64,000 nt of DNA from Thamnaconus septentrionalis (Eukaryota > Chordata > Actinopteri > Tetraodontiformes > Monacanthidae), in assembly GCA_009823395.1 (NCBI GenBank), contig CM020502.1:14447001-14511000 (forward strand), read 5' to 3'. The notes under the pieces were generated by a model. The model saw only the letters and a program-made list of their open reading frames with translations. It had not been told where the DNA came from and made no database searches. Every line of letters begins with the position of its first letter. The stretch's first letter is position 1. Both the position numbers and the translations under genes were made by a program. Below are positions 25,601 through 35,166 of the stretch, piece after piece.

Positions 25601-26114
25601 TTTATTTTCTAAAATATTTTACAACTGTGTTCATAAACTACATTCTAATGAGTGTTCATGTCAGAAACATGATTTATAAATGATGCATTCAGTATTTATT
25701 AATGCTTAATAGTGTGTCCTCACTTTAAAGTGTCAATTCATAAGATGACAAAAACATATCTAATGTTGCATGTCACGTTTCTTCAGCTCTAACTGTTATT
25801 TCTCAGATACAGGAGTGATACATGTTGTACCAACGCCAGCACAGATCCTCCTGACCCTGTCGTTGCTGCTCACTTGTTTCATCACTTGAGCAGCCTGAGC
25901 TCTCCTGTTTGCCATCGTGTTGCTCTATTCCTCCAAGTCCAAGCGTCCTCGGATTTTTCTAGGCCTGCACACAGAAGTGAACGTGGCTGCAGAGCTTTGC
26001 TTCACCAGGTATTTCATCATAAGGTATGTTGCCACAGTCTGTGCAGCGAAGTCTGTGTGCTTTAAACTGGAAGCGTCCTACATGTGATATTTCGCTCTAC
26101 TGGCAGAAGAAGAA

Positions 26115-26145
<31 letters not shown>

Positions 26146-29100
26146 TGGCGTGAGCAGAGCTGCTTCTAACAGGATTAATTGTGGGCGCCACAGCGGCTGC
26201 AGTTTTATCAGCGCTGGCTAACAATTTCACATGAGGAGAACAAAAACAGCAGCAGTGCGGGCTTCTCAAAGGACAATATCTCCTCTGTCCAAACTGTCAT
26301 TGCATGTCACTGAGTGTTGCCCTTTCACACCAGGTAACATAAGCTGTCCACAACTAGTTTAGCCAGTTAAAAACGAAACAAAGCAAAGACAAATCTATCC
26401 AGATACATAAATCCATATATAAAGCCTTGTAAATTTTCCCTCTCTTTGTATGGATTCATTCCTAAATAGACACACTGAATAAAACTGAAAACAAATTGAT
26501 GTAGAGCTCTATAGGTTTAGGACATCAGTGCAGTTCAGGGAAAGACCTAAACAGAACTAAATAGCCTGGTTGTAGTGAAATAAATGTAATATTTCCAGTC
26601 TATTTCTTCATAAACACAGATGTTATCCAAATAAGACGTAATACTTCAACTAATGAAACATAAAACAAGCAAAAAAACAACAAAACAACCAACAACAACA
26701 GAATCACAAGAACACTTTCACAAATTAAATGAAATTGTTACCTCGTCTGTGTGCACGTGTGTTATGTGATCAATATTAAAATGCTGTAAATTTTACAGGC
26801 TATTTATTGTTTTCACTGTAGCGATATGCTGCCCTCTTGGTCAGCTCGCCTTTGAAAAAGGAGATCTTTAATCTCAATGGGACTATCCTGGTTAAGTAAA
26901 GGTTTAATTAAAAAAAAAACAACAAATAGGTTTGCGGTCTTGAAAAACAATCAAAAGCTTGTGTGGAGTCACGTGTGCAGGCAGCATCCTGAGAAATGAA
27001 TAAGTTGAACCAGAAGCAGGATAAGATCACAGCGATAGCTGGTTATATAACAGCAGGACAGCAAAGACAGCAGCTGTTAGCTGTGTGCACAAATATGACC
27101 AGCAGCTTATTACATTGTAATTCGATTTACAGGCTCCAGAGTAAATGCAGCGAGCCGGACGACCATCGGCCACCTCCACTAACAAGAGGTAGTGTTGTAG
27201 TTCTGTAGTCTGGACAGCACCAGACTACGGAACTTATCAAGACTAGAGAGCTTTGAGATCAAGACCAGACCATGACTTTATTTATCAAAGAAAAATAACA
27301 ACAAAAGAAAACACAAAAAAATGACCTTTTTTAAATTCAAGTTTGCTTCTAAATGGAACAGCAACATCTCTTTTCAGCAAGGTGTCTTTTAATCATTTTC
27401 TTTAATGCCTCCGAGTCCGAGACGAGACCGAGACCCTTGAAAACTTGATAAATGGTGCAACCAATGTTTTTGACTGGCAGGCAATCACATGATTATACTT
27501 TTACAGATTATATTTCATAATACTGATTGAACAATAATTAGATTGTACATGATAATAATAATAATAATCAAAAGATAATTCAATAATTATGTATTTATTT
27601 TCTTTTTTTCTTGTCTTTGCTTCAATTTTCTGCAGCCCTCCCTAGCGCCCCCTGGAGGCCCCCACTCTGATGCGCTACATGATCGCTCTTCTTTTAACGC
27701 ATGTGACACGACTTCTGCAAATGCTCTGACTCATCACCTCACGTGTGCATATTCCCCAATGCAAACAAATGCACCCCAGAGCCTGTTTGCTTAGTTTCTC
27801 TTCCCCTTTGATTGACACAGCCGTTTTTCTACAGTACTATCAGACTTCTGGTGTCTGCAATAACCGTCGGCGCAGCTGCTGAGTCAGCGAGCATGAGGAG
27901 GCGACTACGGACGCGGCGGCGGCGCTGCAAACAAAACCAGCTCGTGACTTGACAATGTGATGACAACAGGAGCAGTGGAAATGACCTGAAGTGACCCCAG
28001 CGCAATGAGGACACTCAAGAGACATTTGCTCAGCTTTACGTTTCCATTCCTATGGAGCTCCTAGTGAGTTCTGGGCATAGAATGGAGATGACAGAGAAGC
28101 ACTTTGCAGGAGCAGACGGTCTTCGGAACCGATCGCTGAGCCAAAAAATATTTCAGCTCCTGACGAGAGACGCACCGATACCACTTCCTGACAGAACGAG
28201 TGGAGTACGAGTGCTTGCATTTCAATACTCACTGATACAGATGCCGAGTACTTAATAACGCCATTACACATTATTAGAGATGGACTGATGCCGATACCAG
28301 TATCGGTACCGATACAGGGGTTGAGTACTCTACTCACACTCGTAAAATATATATGCTGATACCACAAAACCGATACCAGTTGGATGTGCATGCATGACAA
28401 TTTTGCGTAAATTTGTGTTTGTGCTGCAGTGAAGCTTGCGACAGTCGCCCTGTTCTAGAAAAAAAAAAGTTGAGGAATGTTGTTGAAATGACAGATATCT
28501 GTGGAAAACTGAAAAAAATCAGTCTCGTATCGGTGAGGAACAAAATGCAATTGTACTCTACTTGTTCTGTAAAAAAGTGGTATCCGTGCATTTTTGATTT
28601 TATTTTTCCACAGATGTTCTGTTATTTGAACAAAACTCAGCATATTTTTCGAGAACAAGTTTCACTGCAGTACAAACAAAACTTAAACAAAATTGTCATA
28701 TATGTGCATTTCCAACTGGTATCCACACGGAATTTACAAGTACGAGCAGACTGCTCAACCCAGGTATCGTTACCAATATCCAATACTGGTATTCTTTACG
28801 GTACCAATACCCGATACCGGTGTCAGTATCTTCAGCAATACCTGATACTCGGATCCGTATTGGTACCAATACCCGATGCATCCCTAGTTAGGAGTCAAAC
28901 AACAATTCTCCCCGACAGTTTGTGCTACTTTAATATGGAATAATGATGATCAGAGGAGGCTTAACCAGGTTGTGTGACGCCAGAATTGACTTGAAAGAAA
29001 AACACAAATATACGATACGATACCTGATACTGGTATCGGTATGGGTACATCCCTACTGCTGACTATCAGGCCTGATGTAGATCATTTGAGTGGCCTCACA

Positions 29101-32100
29101 GTGATCGATATTAACCCTGCTCCCTCGGAGCTCCACTTCCCTGCAGCCCCAGTGTGTGTGTGTGCATGTGTGTGTGTGTGCGTGTGTGTAACTCCCACCC
29201 CAGCTGATTACTGACATCAACAGGCCCCGGTGGCAGCAGCGGCAGCAGCAGCTTAGCACACTTTGCCTCGTCACCTTTGCGAAGCAGGAGTTCATTGAAC
29301 TTTGGCAAATATCCGCCTGCGTTTCGACAGAGGGACAGAGAGAAAAACACACACTGGGTCTGGCGATGGCTGACACATACAGTACGTGTCTGAGGATGGA
29401 GCGAACACACCTTATCACAATGTTTCCCCCGTAACAATAAGTCCTGGCAACATCCTCTATTACAGAGTTTTTCAACCACTGTGCTGCGGCACACTTGTGT
29501 AGCGTGAGATAATGTCACGTGTGCCATGAAAAATGATCCAGTTTCACTTCATTCCAACCATCCATTTTCAATACTCGCTTCTTCCTGCTCTCAAGGTCTC
29601 GGGGGTCTTCTGGAGTCTCTCCCAGCTGTCATAGGGTGAAGGCAGGGTGACACCCTGGACCAGTGGCCACTTTATTAGGACCACATAGAGACAAACAACT
29701 ATTCACACTCACATACACACTTAAAATCAATTTCCAAGTTACCACAGATGAATGTTTCTGGACTGTGGGAGGAAGCCGGAGAACATGGAGAGAACCCAGC
29801 AGACACACGGAGAACATGCAAACTCCACAGAGAAAGGCTCCAGGAGACACCAAGAATTGAACCCACAACCTTTTTGCTGTGAGGCGGAAACACTAACCAC
29901 TTAATTGGTTTAAAAAAAATAACATTCAATTCTGGAGTGACTGTGTACAAACACAACTTAAACAAAATGTTCATATATGTGCATTTCCAACTGGTATCCG
30001 CACGTAATTTACAAGTACGAGTAGAGTACTCAACCCAACTATCGGTACTAATACCCAATACTGGTATTCTTTTCGGTACCAATGCCCGATACCGGTATCA
30101 GTATCGTCAGCAATACCCGATACTGGGATTGGTATTGATACCAATACCCGATGCATCCCTATTTAGGAGTCAAACAACAATTTTCTCCTACAGTTTGTGC
30201 TACTTTAATATGGAATAATGATGATCCGATGAGGCTAAACCAGGTTGTGCGAAGCCAGAACTGACGCGAAAGAAAAACACACAAAGGTCAGATTGTTTGG
30301 AATGTAATGAGTGCCAGTCAGCCAGCCACCCAGTCAGCCGGCCGGCCAGCCAGCCAGCCAGCCAGCCAGGAATGTGCTCGGTGACATTGGGCGTGAACGC
30401 AGCTCGTGTGCAGGTGGATTAATTTCTGAGCGACTTGCTGGCCTGGTCGCAACAGTCCGCAGAACTGAATGGAAATTAGTGAACTGACTCATTGTTTTCA
30501 CAACATGAGGTTGTTGCCACTGCTTGTTGTAAATGTTGCGCAGGAGTCAGGACAGACAACTGGCACGTAGAGTTTTCCAGTGGGATAGGTGTGTTTCTTT
30601 CCATTTGCAGTGCACGATATATGGCTATAAAGTCTTTGTGTTATTTTATTTCCTACTTCCACTCATTGTTTGAGCTGCAGACCCTCTTGTGGTGGCAACA
30701 CCTGAGGCCAACAGCTGAAAATGCCTCTTGATGACTTGGAGGAAATGACCAGGGCTTCATACGTGAGAAGGATTTAATACAGCACACACCCTACAGTCAG
30801 TCTGCATACATCTGCATGGAGCCAAACTAGTTTCACTGACCAATAAGATCTTGGCACCGTATCTATCAATCTATAAACCAACAAACCAGTCGTTTGCCAG
30901 TTTTGCTGTTGTTATTTTAACCATAAAACTCCTTAGAGTTTCATGGAAAGAAAAAGAAAACCCTGATTTAGAATCTGAGATGTTAAAGTTCACTTTCAAA
31001 TGGGAAGAAAAACCAACAATTCATGACCTGAAAGCACCACAGCCAATTCTCATTGCAATACTAATAACTATAATTATAAATAAACCATAATTCTCATGGC
31101 CTCCCACAGTTTTGTCTTGGCATTTTCCCAGGTGTTAATGGTGTGATTTTGAACAGAATGAAAGATGTGCACAAGGCAAAAAAATAGTCGTGGCTAGAAT
31201 GCACCAAGAATTTAAGACTATTGCTGTCACAAATAAATTACCACACAGAGACGAAGACAAAGAGGCATAAATAGCAGAGAGAAAGCTTCATAAAAACAGT
31301 TTTCTCATCAATACATGTTTTTAATTCAGTTACAGGGTGAAAGTGGGTAAATTAAATGTGAGCATTTAGCAGAGAAAGCATTCTCATTTCTTCTAACGCT
31401 GACCTAATGTAATTTCACATGGGATTTTACATTGGAGACTCCACCTACGATTTCTAAGGCGCTTCACCATGCTGAACTGGTTCCTCCTCTTCCTGCAGAC
31501 TGGGCACCACCGGCTCTTGGTACTTAAACTGGCAAATCCAGTTGATGATGAACTCTTGCTAACAAACACTGAGAAGGTCTGGGCACGCCCAGTATTAACC
31601 AGGTGTGTGCTGACCAAGTCACTTGTATGAAATATCCCACGTCAGAGCTACTAGTGCAGAATAATGGCCACACACTAATATTGTTATTCATCATCTATGG
31701 AGGCTGTTTCTCACAGTTCTAGAGAAATATCTGCTGCGTTGGACCTTCATATTCTAGCAACTGTACTACTGTTGGTGGATGCATTGGTAATAAACTACTT
31801 CATGTTAATGTCATGCAAATGGTTATGAACTGCAAACTGCATTGTCATGATATAGTTGGAAATAGTGATTGGTCAAAAGGCAACCAACTGGAGCTTCAAA
31901 TTTGGGGAATTTTAAAAGAAAAAAGAAGAAAGTGAGTTGTTACTCAATGTGTCTGTAAATAGAACAGAAAGAAACTAAGATTGACAGTCAAAGTGTTTGT
32001 CTCTTTAAAGCACAAGATTCTTTCTCACAGGTCATGTTGTTTTATTGCCTCTGTTTGTACAGTGTCCTTGAGAGTTTTGAAAGGCACTTTTAAATAAAAT

Positions 32101-32131
<31 letters not shown>

Positions 32132-34693
32132 CATCATTATTATTATTATTATTATTTAGACTTCAAAACCAGCAGTGACTAGGAATGACGCCTCAGAGGT
32201 AATCTAGTCCCTCACTGAAAAGCTTAAACTTTTTCTTTAGTGACTTTCTTATTTAGGCTTTTTAAAGATGCACCTTTTTAAAAACTGGATTGTACTGCAT
32301 GAATTCTAAATCAGATGATATTTCTTTTTACAGAACAGGGGGAAATTGAGTAACGCTTGCCTACTTTGCACATCAACGCTGAATTAAAGCTGGATTTCAC
32401 AGTGTTGACCATCCATTTATTCTTGTTTTTAAACCACTAAAGAGGTCATTTCACAGTTTGCCTCTATAGCCACACTGCTATGATGCTTTGCTACATCATG
32501 CCATTGTCATGCTGTATGTTTTTTATTGGGTCATATGAGTTAATACAACAGCACAAGGTGAGCAGAGTGCACCATTAGCTCCAGCCTCGCAACAACGCTT
32601 ATGATGTTGCTCCAAGCTCCTCTATAAATAGAGACAATTAAAATGAGATTTGTATCAGAATCAGAAGCCTCATCTGAACTGGGATTTGTGAACTCAATCC
32701 TTGAATACTGAATGTGTAAATGAGAACATCGCACATCCCCAGTGCCATGTACATGTTGTCACAAAACAGCCAGTACTCACAAGTTTTCACATCGTCTGAC
32801 AGCGCATCAGTCTGTTATCTAACAGTAAAGTTCTAAAACAAAAAAAGAAGCAGCCCAACCCAGCAGGTCAGCTATAATATAAATAGCAACTTTTTATAAT
32901 GTCACCTTGTGATCTCCAGTGTGCAAGAAATCTTCCTGTGAAACTCCCTCAAGCGTTAACTGTAAAGTCCCCCAACACAGTTTAAAGAGACATATTATAT
33001 GAGGTTCATTTTTTACCAGCAGCAGCTCACTGGCCGACTGATCCTCACCACGGACGGATCTCATTTGGAAGCTTTTTTAAAGACACTAACACAGAGGTGG
33101 TCAAACTGTTTGACTGGTGGGGACACAGTGGGCATTAACATGTGCCGGAGGGGGGTAGCGGAGCTGCAGCAGATGGATGGAGTGTTTTGGTGAGCCACCT
33201 CATAGGAGGAAACAATCTATCATGGGATATGTACAAAACATGTTGCTTTAAGGTCAATGTAAAAAAGTTGCAAGCCCCACAGTGTTTAGCTCGTTATTGA
33301 AACGACTGTGAAAACACTGGAAACATGGAGGAAATACAGCTGTTTGATGACTGACTGACTATTAATATTGTTTCTTCAAGTTTGCAGGGCCGGATTTAAA
33401 AAGCCTAACGGGCTGCATATGGTCCCCGGGCCATAGTTTGACCACGCTTGAACTAGTACCATGTGGCTTGATAGCTTGTGGTGACAGCTACACTCCAACA
33501 ACCAACCAGTTGACTTCTGATTGACAGTCGGATCAGACTGAAGATAGATAGATAGATAGAATCCGTGTTTCTTTACTTGTTGGATGCAAGTTATTCACAT
33601 TTACTACCAGAAATGGCACTAAAATAGTAATTATCTTTCTTGCTTATTTCTGACACACCAGTCAAAGTGTGTTGTGGTATTATTTCTTCCTTCTCCACAC
33701 AGCAGTGAACTACGTTTCCTCTTGACAACACCACGCGTCCCCGAACCCAACAGGTCTCCTCACCATCAACCATTCAACCAACCCCAAAAGTGTAAGTGAG
33801 AGCAGTGAAAGTTGGACTCACTCGTTCTCCAGGAGGGTCATGCACACCACCTCCTTCACCCCCGGGTTGTTGGCCTTGTCGCTGGAGCAGCCCTGCAGGC
33901 TCCAGGTGGCCAGCCGCACCACGGGCTTCCCTTCCCGCAGAGCAGCGGGAGGCTCGACGCTGGGCCGGACGGAGATGATCTGGGTCGGGCCACCTGGCGG
34001 GAGGTCCAGGTCGTCGCTCACCAGGCTGAAGGAGGTGGGGCTGGGATGCGACTTGCTGGTGGTGGTGGTGGTGGTGGTGGTGCACGTCACACCCCCGTTG
34101 GTGTTGGTGGACGGCGCCCTGGAGCGCTCCACGAACACCTGGAAGCGGATCTTGTCCAGAAGGGAGCCGTTGAAGCTCGGCACCCTCACCAGGTCCTCGA
34201 TGCTCCTGAACGCACCATGCTCCGAGCGGAACGCCACCACATTCTTGGCCATCTTCTCCGTGATGCCCCTGATGCTCATCAGCTGCGCCGGCGTGGCGCT
34301 GTTGATGTTGACGCCGGCGCACGACGACTGGTGCTCTGCGTCTTTGCGCAGCGACGACGGCGAGTGCTGCGACGAGCTGGTGCGGCTGGACACGCAGATC
34401 TCCAGCTTGATGGCCTCCAGCTTGGCGGCGCCGACACCACTCACCAGCGCCAGGTCCTCCACCTTGCGGAAGCCGCCAATGCAGTCGCGGTACTCGACGA
34501 TGTTCTGCGCCACGCCGCGGTTCACCCCCGGCAGCGTCATGAGCTCCTCCTCGGTGGCCGTGTTGATGTTGAGCCGCTCCTGGTTGACCAGGATGTGGCT
34601 GAAGTTGCACGCCGCGCTGAATTTGCGCTTGGCGCAGCCGAAGTCGGTGGGGTCCTTGGGGATGGAGCGGTGGCAGCCCAGGCTGCCGCCCAT
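15593..34693 (-). CDS. EEPD1: Endonuclease/exonuclease/phosphatase family domain-containing protein 1 (whole gene, 7 coding exons)
   Basis: Exons in transcript order: 34693-33822, 21439-21388, 18118-18008, 17605-17471, 17071-16963, 16870-16676, 15783-15593; 1665 nt, 554 aa (human about 569). It begins MGGSLGC, an N-myristoylation/palmitoylation signal. Two helix-hairpin-helix DNA-binding regions follow (about 40-100 and 128-190), each starting NIN(T/S)AT, then a Thr8 tract (205-212), then the EEP domain (about 258-527). EEP landmarks are ATWSLQG (262-268), VQDLL (297-301), GDFG (435-438), LDNIW (477-481) and SDHCP (517-521). EEPD1 is known for processing stalled replication forks and, as a lipidated LXR target, for macrophage cholesterol efflux. 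An upstream in-frame ATG at 34762 is rejected because it would bury the acylation signal. Confidence 0.96.
15846..15996. mobile_element. Short MITE, family B, EEPD1 intron 6
   Basis: The ends are TAGCTGTGTTTCCAT and ATGGAAACGCAGCT, a near-perfect terminal inverted repeat. The interior matches the 60009-60523 element with a large deletion. Confidence 0.8.
16015..16583. mobile_element. Foldback MITE, family A, EEPD1 intron 6
   Basis: It starts AAAGGTCCAGTGTGT and ends ACACTGGACCTTT. The arms extend well inward, about 130-150 bp each: the left arm (TATAATTCAGTACAAGACAAGT) is mirrored in the right arm by ACTTGTATTTTACTACGATTATA, and CCATAGAT at 16150 is mirrored by ATGGAT at 16409. Together with the copy at 15846-15996 it fills most of intron 6. 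Confidence 0.8.
16676..16870 (-). CDS. EEPD1: EEPD1 coding exon 6
   Basis: 195 nt. The acceptor is GTGTGTAG and the donor G|GTAAGC. It encodes EKELVVLGDFG, FTNIST and LDNIWLSRSLKKIYS, the central catalytic motifs of the EEP domain. Confidence 0.96.
16963..17071 (-). CDS. EEPD1: EEPD1 coding exon 5
   Basis: 109 nt. The acceptor is CCCCTCAG and the donor G|GTCAGT. It encodes LGSYELTVVNVYMQASNNTQ through IQETLR. Confidence 0.94.
17471..17605 (-). CDS. EEPD1: EEPD1 coding exon 4
   Basis: 135 nt, 45 codons, phase 0. The acceptor is TTTTCCAG and the donor ACT|GTAAGT. It encodes GVSFSGFLWDSSSGVDLRDA through YRAHFT, matching the SGFLWD..LRDA block of the family. Confidence 0.95.
18008..18118 (-). 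CDS. EEPD1: EEPD1 coding exon 3
   Basis: 111 nt, 37 codons, phase 0. The acceptor is CTGTTTCAG and the donor AAG|GTGAGG. It encodes FCVELNQATLSSVRKWKWPR and continues to SSK. Confidence 0.95.
18119..21387 (-). repeat. EEPD1 intron 2 repeats
   Basis: 3.3 kb of intron. It contains a roughly 21-bp minisatellite, about four GGAAAGAAGGGGAGGACGAA-type units (18542-18626). There is a LINE-tail-like segment at about 18765-18915 that resembles 55140-55400. A CCCT/CCAT tract is at 19313-19368, (GAGT)n at 19466-19530, and (AACCTG)n at about 20118-20153. I see no extra exon. Confidence 0.7.
21388..21439 (-). CDS. EEPD1: EEPD1 coding exon 2
   Basis: 52 nt. The acceptor is GTCCTCAG and the donor AAG|GTACAG. 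It encodes IKLLAVQDLLDREALDK, and the split codon gives Asp291. It carries the position normally held by the metal-binding Glu of EEP enzymes, here Asp299. Confidence 0.95.
21570..21850 (+). mobile_element. Tc1/mariner-type MITE (incomplete)
   Basis: It begins TACACTACCAGTCAGAGGTCT and contains CAAAATAGCCACCTTTCATA, as in the better-preserved copy at 47365-47741. The right end is degraded. Confidence 0.7.
25389..25731. mobile_element. Palindromic MITE-like element
   Basis: Two arms of roughly 40 bp are inverted: TTAAGCATTAATAAATA..CATTTATAAATCA near 25430 and its reverse complement near 25670-25710. Outer ends are CACACTTTATAATAAG and CACTTTAAAGTG. It has no coding capacity. Confidence 0.7.
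28671..29006 (+). repeat. GATACC-rich dispersed repeat, copy 1
   Basis: Directly repeated at 29945-30285 with high identity (both carry CATATATGTGCATTTCCAAC and TACTTTAATATGGAATAATG). The core is a run of imperfect GATACC/GGTATC units. A related inverted stretch lies at about 28170-28390, and a GATACC tail at 29010-29060. Open frames across it are repeat translations. Confidence 0.8.
29553..29903 (-). mobile_element. SINE-like / LINE-tail dispersed repeat
   Basis: Carries strings very common in fish genomes: CATCCATTTTCAATAC, CTGTCATAGGGTGAAGGC, GGACTGTGGGAGGAAGCCGG and AACATGCAAACTCCACAG. On the minus strand GTGGTTAGTG and GGTTCAATTC resemble tRNA-type A and B boxes. The exact family is uncertain. 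Confidence 0.6.
29945..30285 (+). repeat. GATACC-rich dispersed repeat, copy 2
   Basis: Second copy of the 28671-29006 unit, in the same orientation, 1274 bp downstream. The similarity covers the GATACC core and its unique-looking flanks, so the unit is a defined element rather than only a microsatellite. Confidence 0.8.
33092..33450 (+). mobile_element. Non-autonomous hAT-like element
   Basis: It runs from CAGAGGTGGTCAAACTGTTT to GGGCCATAGTTTGACCACG, with partly inverted ends and a GGCCGGATTT..GGGCTGCATATGG interior. An inverted copy is at 44396-44780, with fragments at 53737-53830 and 61277-61345. Confidence 0.75.
33822..34693 (-). CDS. EEPD1: EEPD1 coding exon 1
   Basis: 872 nt, 290 complete codons plus two bases, with donor GA|GTGAGT at 33821. 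The ATG has G at both -3 and +4. It carries the acylation signal, both helix-hairpin-helix regions, a coding (ACC)n run giving Thr8 (about 34057-34083), and the first EEP motif. It is strongly GC-rich, so long open frames also appear on the opposite strand; those are shadows. Confidence 0.96.
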
Positions 34694-35085
34694 GACTGCG
34701 CCGATGTCAGCGGAGCAGACGAGCCCAAAGGGGTCCGGAGCAGCTCGGCGGCAGGCTTTCACTCGCCTGTTATTCCTTCTTATTCCCTGAATGATCCGTC
34801 ACTCCGCGCACCGGCCACTTGCTGCTGTCCTCCCCGCGGCTACATGCCTGCTCCCGGTGCGCAGCCGCCGCAACCTGCGATAAGAAGCCGAGATAACCGG
34901 CAGCTGAGTGGGTGCTGGAGGGGAACTTTGACCTGGAACCGAGTGAGCGGAGCGGAGGTCGGCCTCGACTCGACGCCACCACCACGCTCTTCTGACGGGG
35001 AACGAACTCCCGACGACGCTCTGGTCGATCCCAACCATCGCTCCCTGTCTGTCTGGGAGTGAGCCCACGCATGCGCACTGAGGCC
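34694..35085 (-). promoter_or_regulatory. EEPD1: EEPD1 5'UTR and CpG-rich promoter region
   Basis: GC-rich and CpG-dense upstream of the EEPD1 ATG, bounded on the right by an (AAT)n microsatellite at 35111-35163. A near-consensus NRF1 site (ACGCATGCGCAC) lies at about 35067-35078. No TATA box is evident. The transcription start is not resolved, and a non-coding first exon elsewhere is possible. Confidence 0.5.
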
Positions 35086-35116
35086 CAAAAAAAGAGGTCT
35101 TCAAAATAAAGGTTTA

Positions 35117-35166
<50 letters not shown>

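Larger units (their letters stand above)
21440..33821 (-). other. EEPD1: EEPD1 intron 1 (12.4 kb)
   Basis: Repeat-rich intron with no convincing exon. Besides the elements listed separately it contains (TG)n at 22611-22639, a hAT-like end at about 23050 (GGGGTTCCCAAACTTTT), and a family A end at 24040-24166. It also holds (GAA)n at 26106-26137, a GAGTCCGAGACGAGACC-type repeat at about 27190-27440, a hAT-like fragment at 29464-29535, (CAGC)n at 30325-30368 and (TTA)n at 32101-32157. Confidence 0.7.

Noticed and set aside
29830..29900. Possible tRNA gene (B-box-like GGTTCAATTC on minus)
   Set aside because: No cloverleaf can be formed. The motif belongs to a dispersed SINE/LINE-like repeat.
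28413..30218. Frames with YRYQYRQQYPILG-like or GIADDTDTGIG-like sequence
   Set aside because: They are translations of the GATACC-rich dispersed repeat.
34691..34762. Upstream in-frame ATG adding 23 residues to EEPD1
   Set aside because: It would remove the N-terminal Gly needed for myristoylation, and the conserved protein begins MGxxLGCHRS.
33774..35062. Long open frames on plus (up to 416 aa) and a second minus frame of 278 aa over EEPD1 exon 1
   Set aside because: They are alternative-frame shadows of a GC-rich coding exon. The EEPD1 frame alone has homology, and the others are rich in His, Arg, Pro and Gly without domains.
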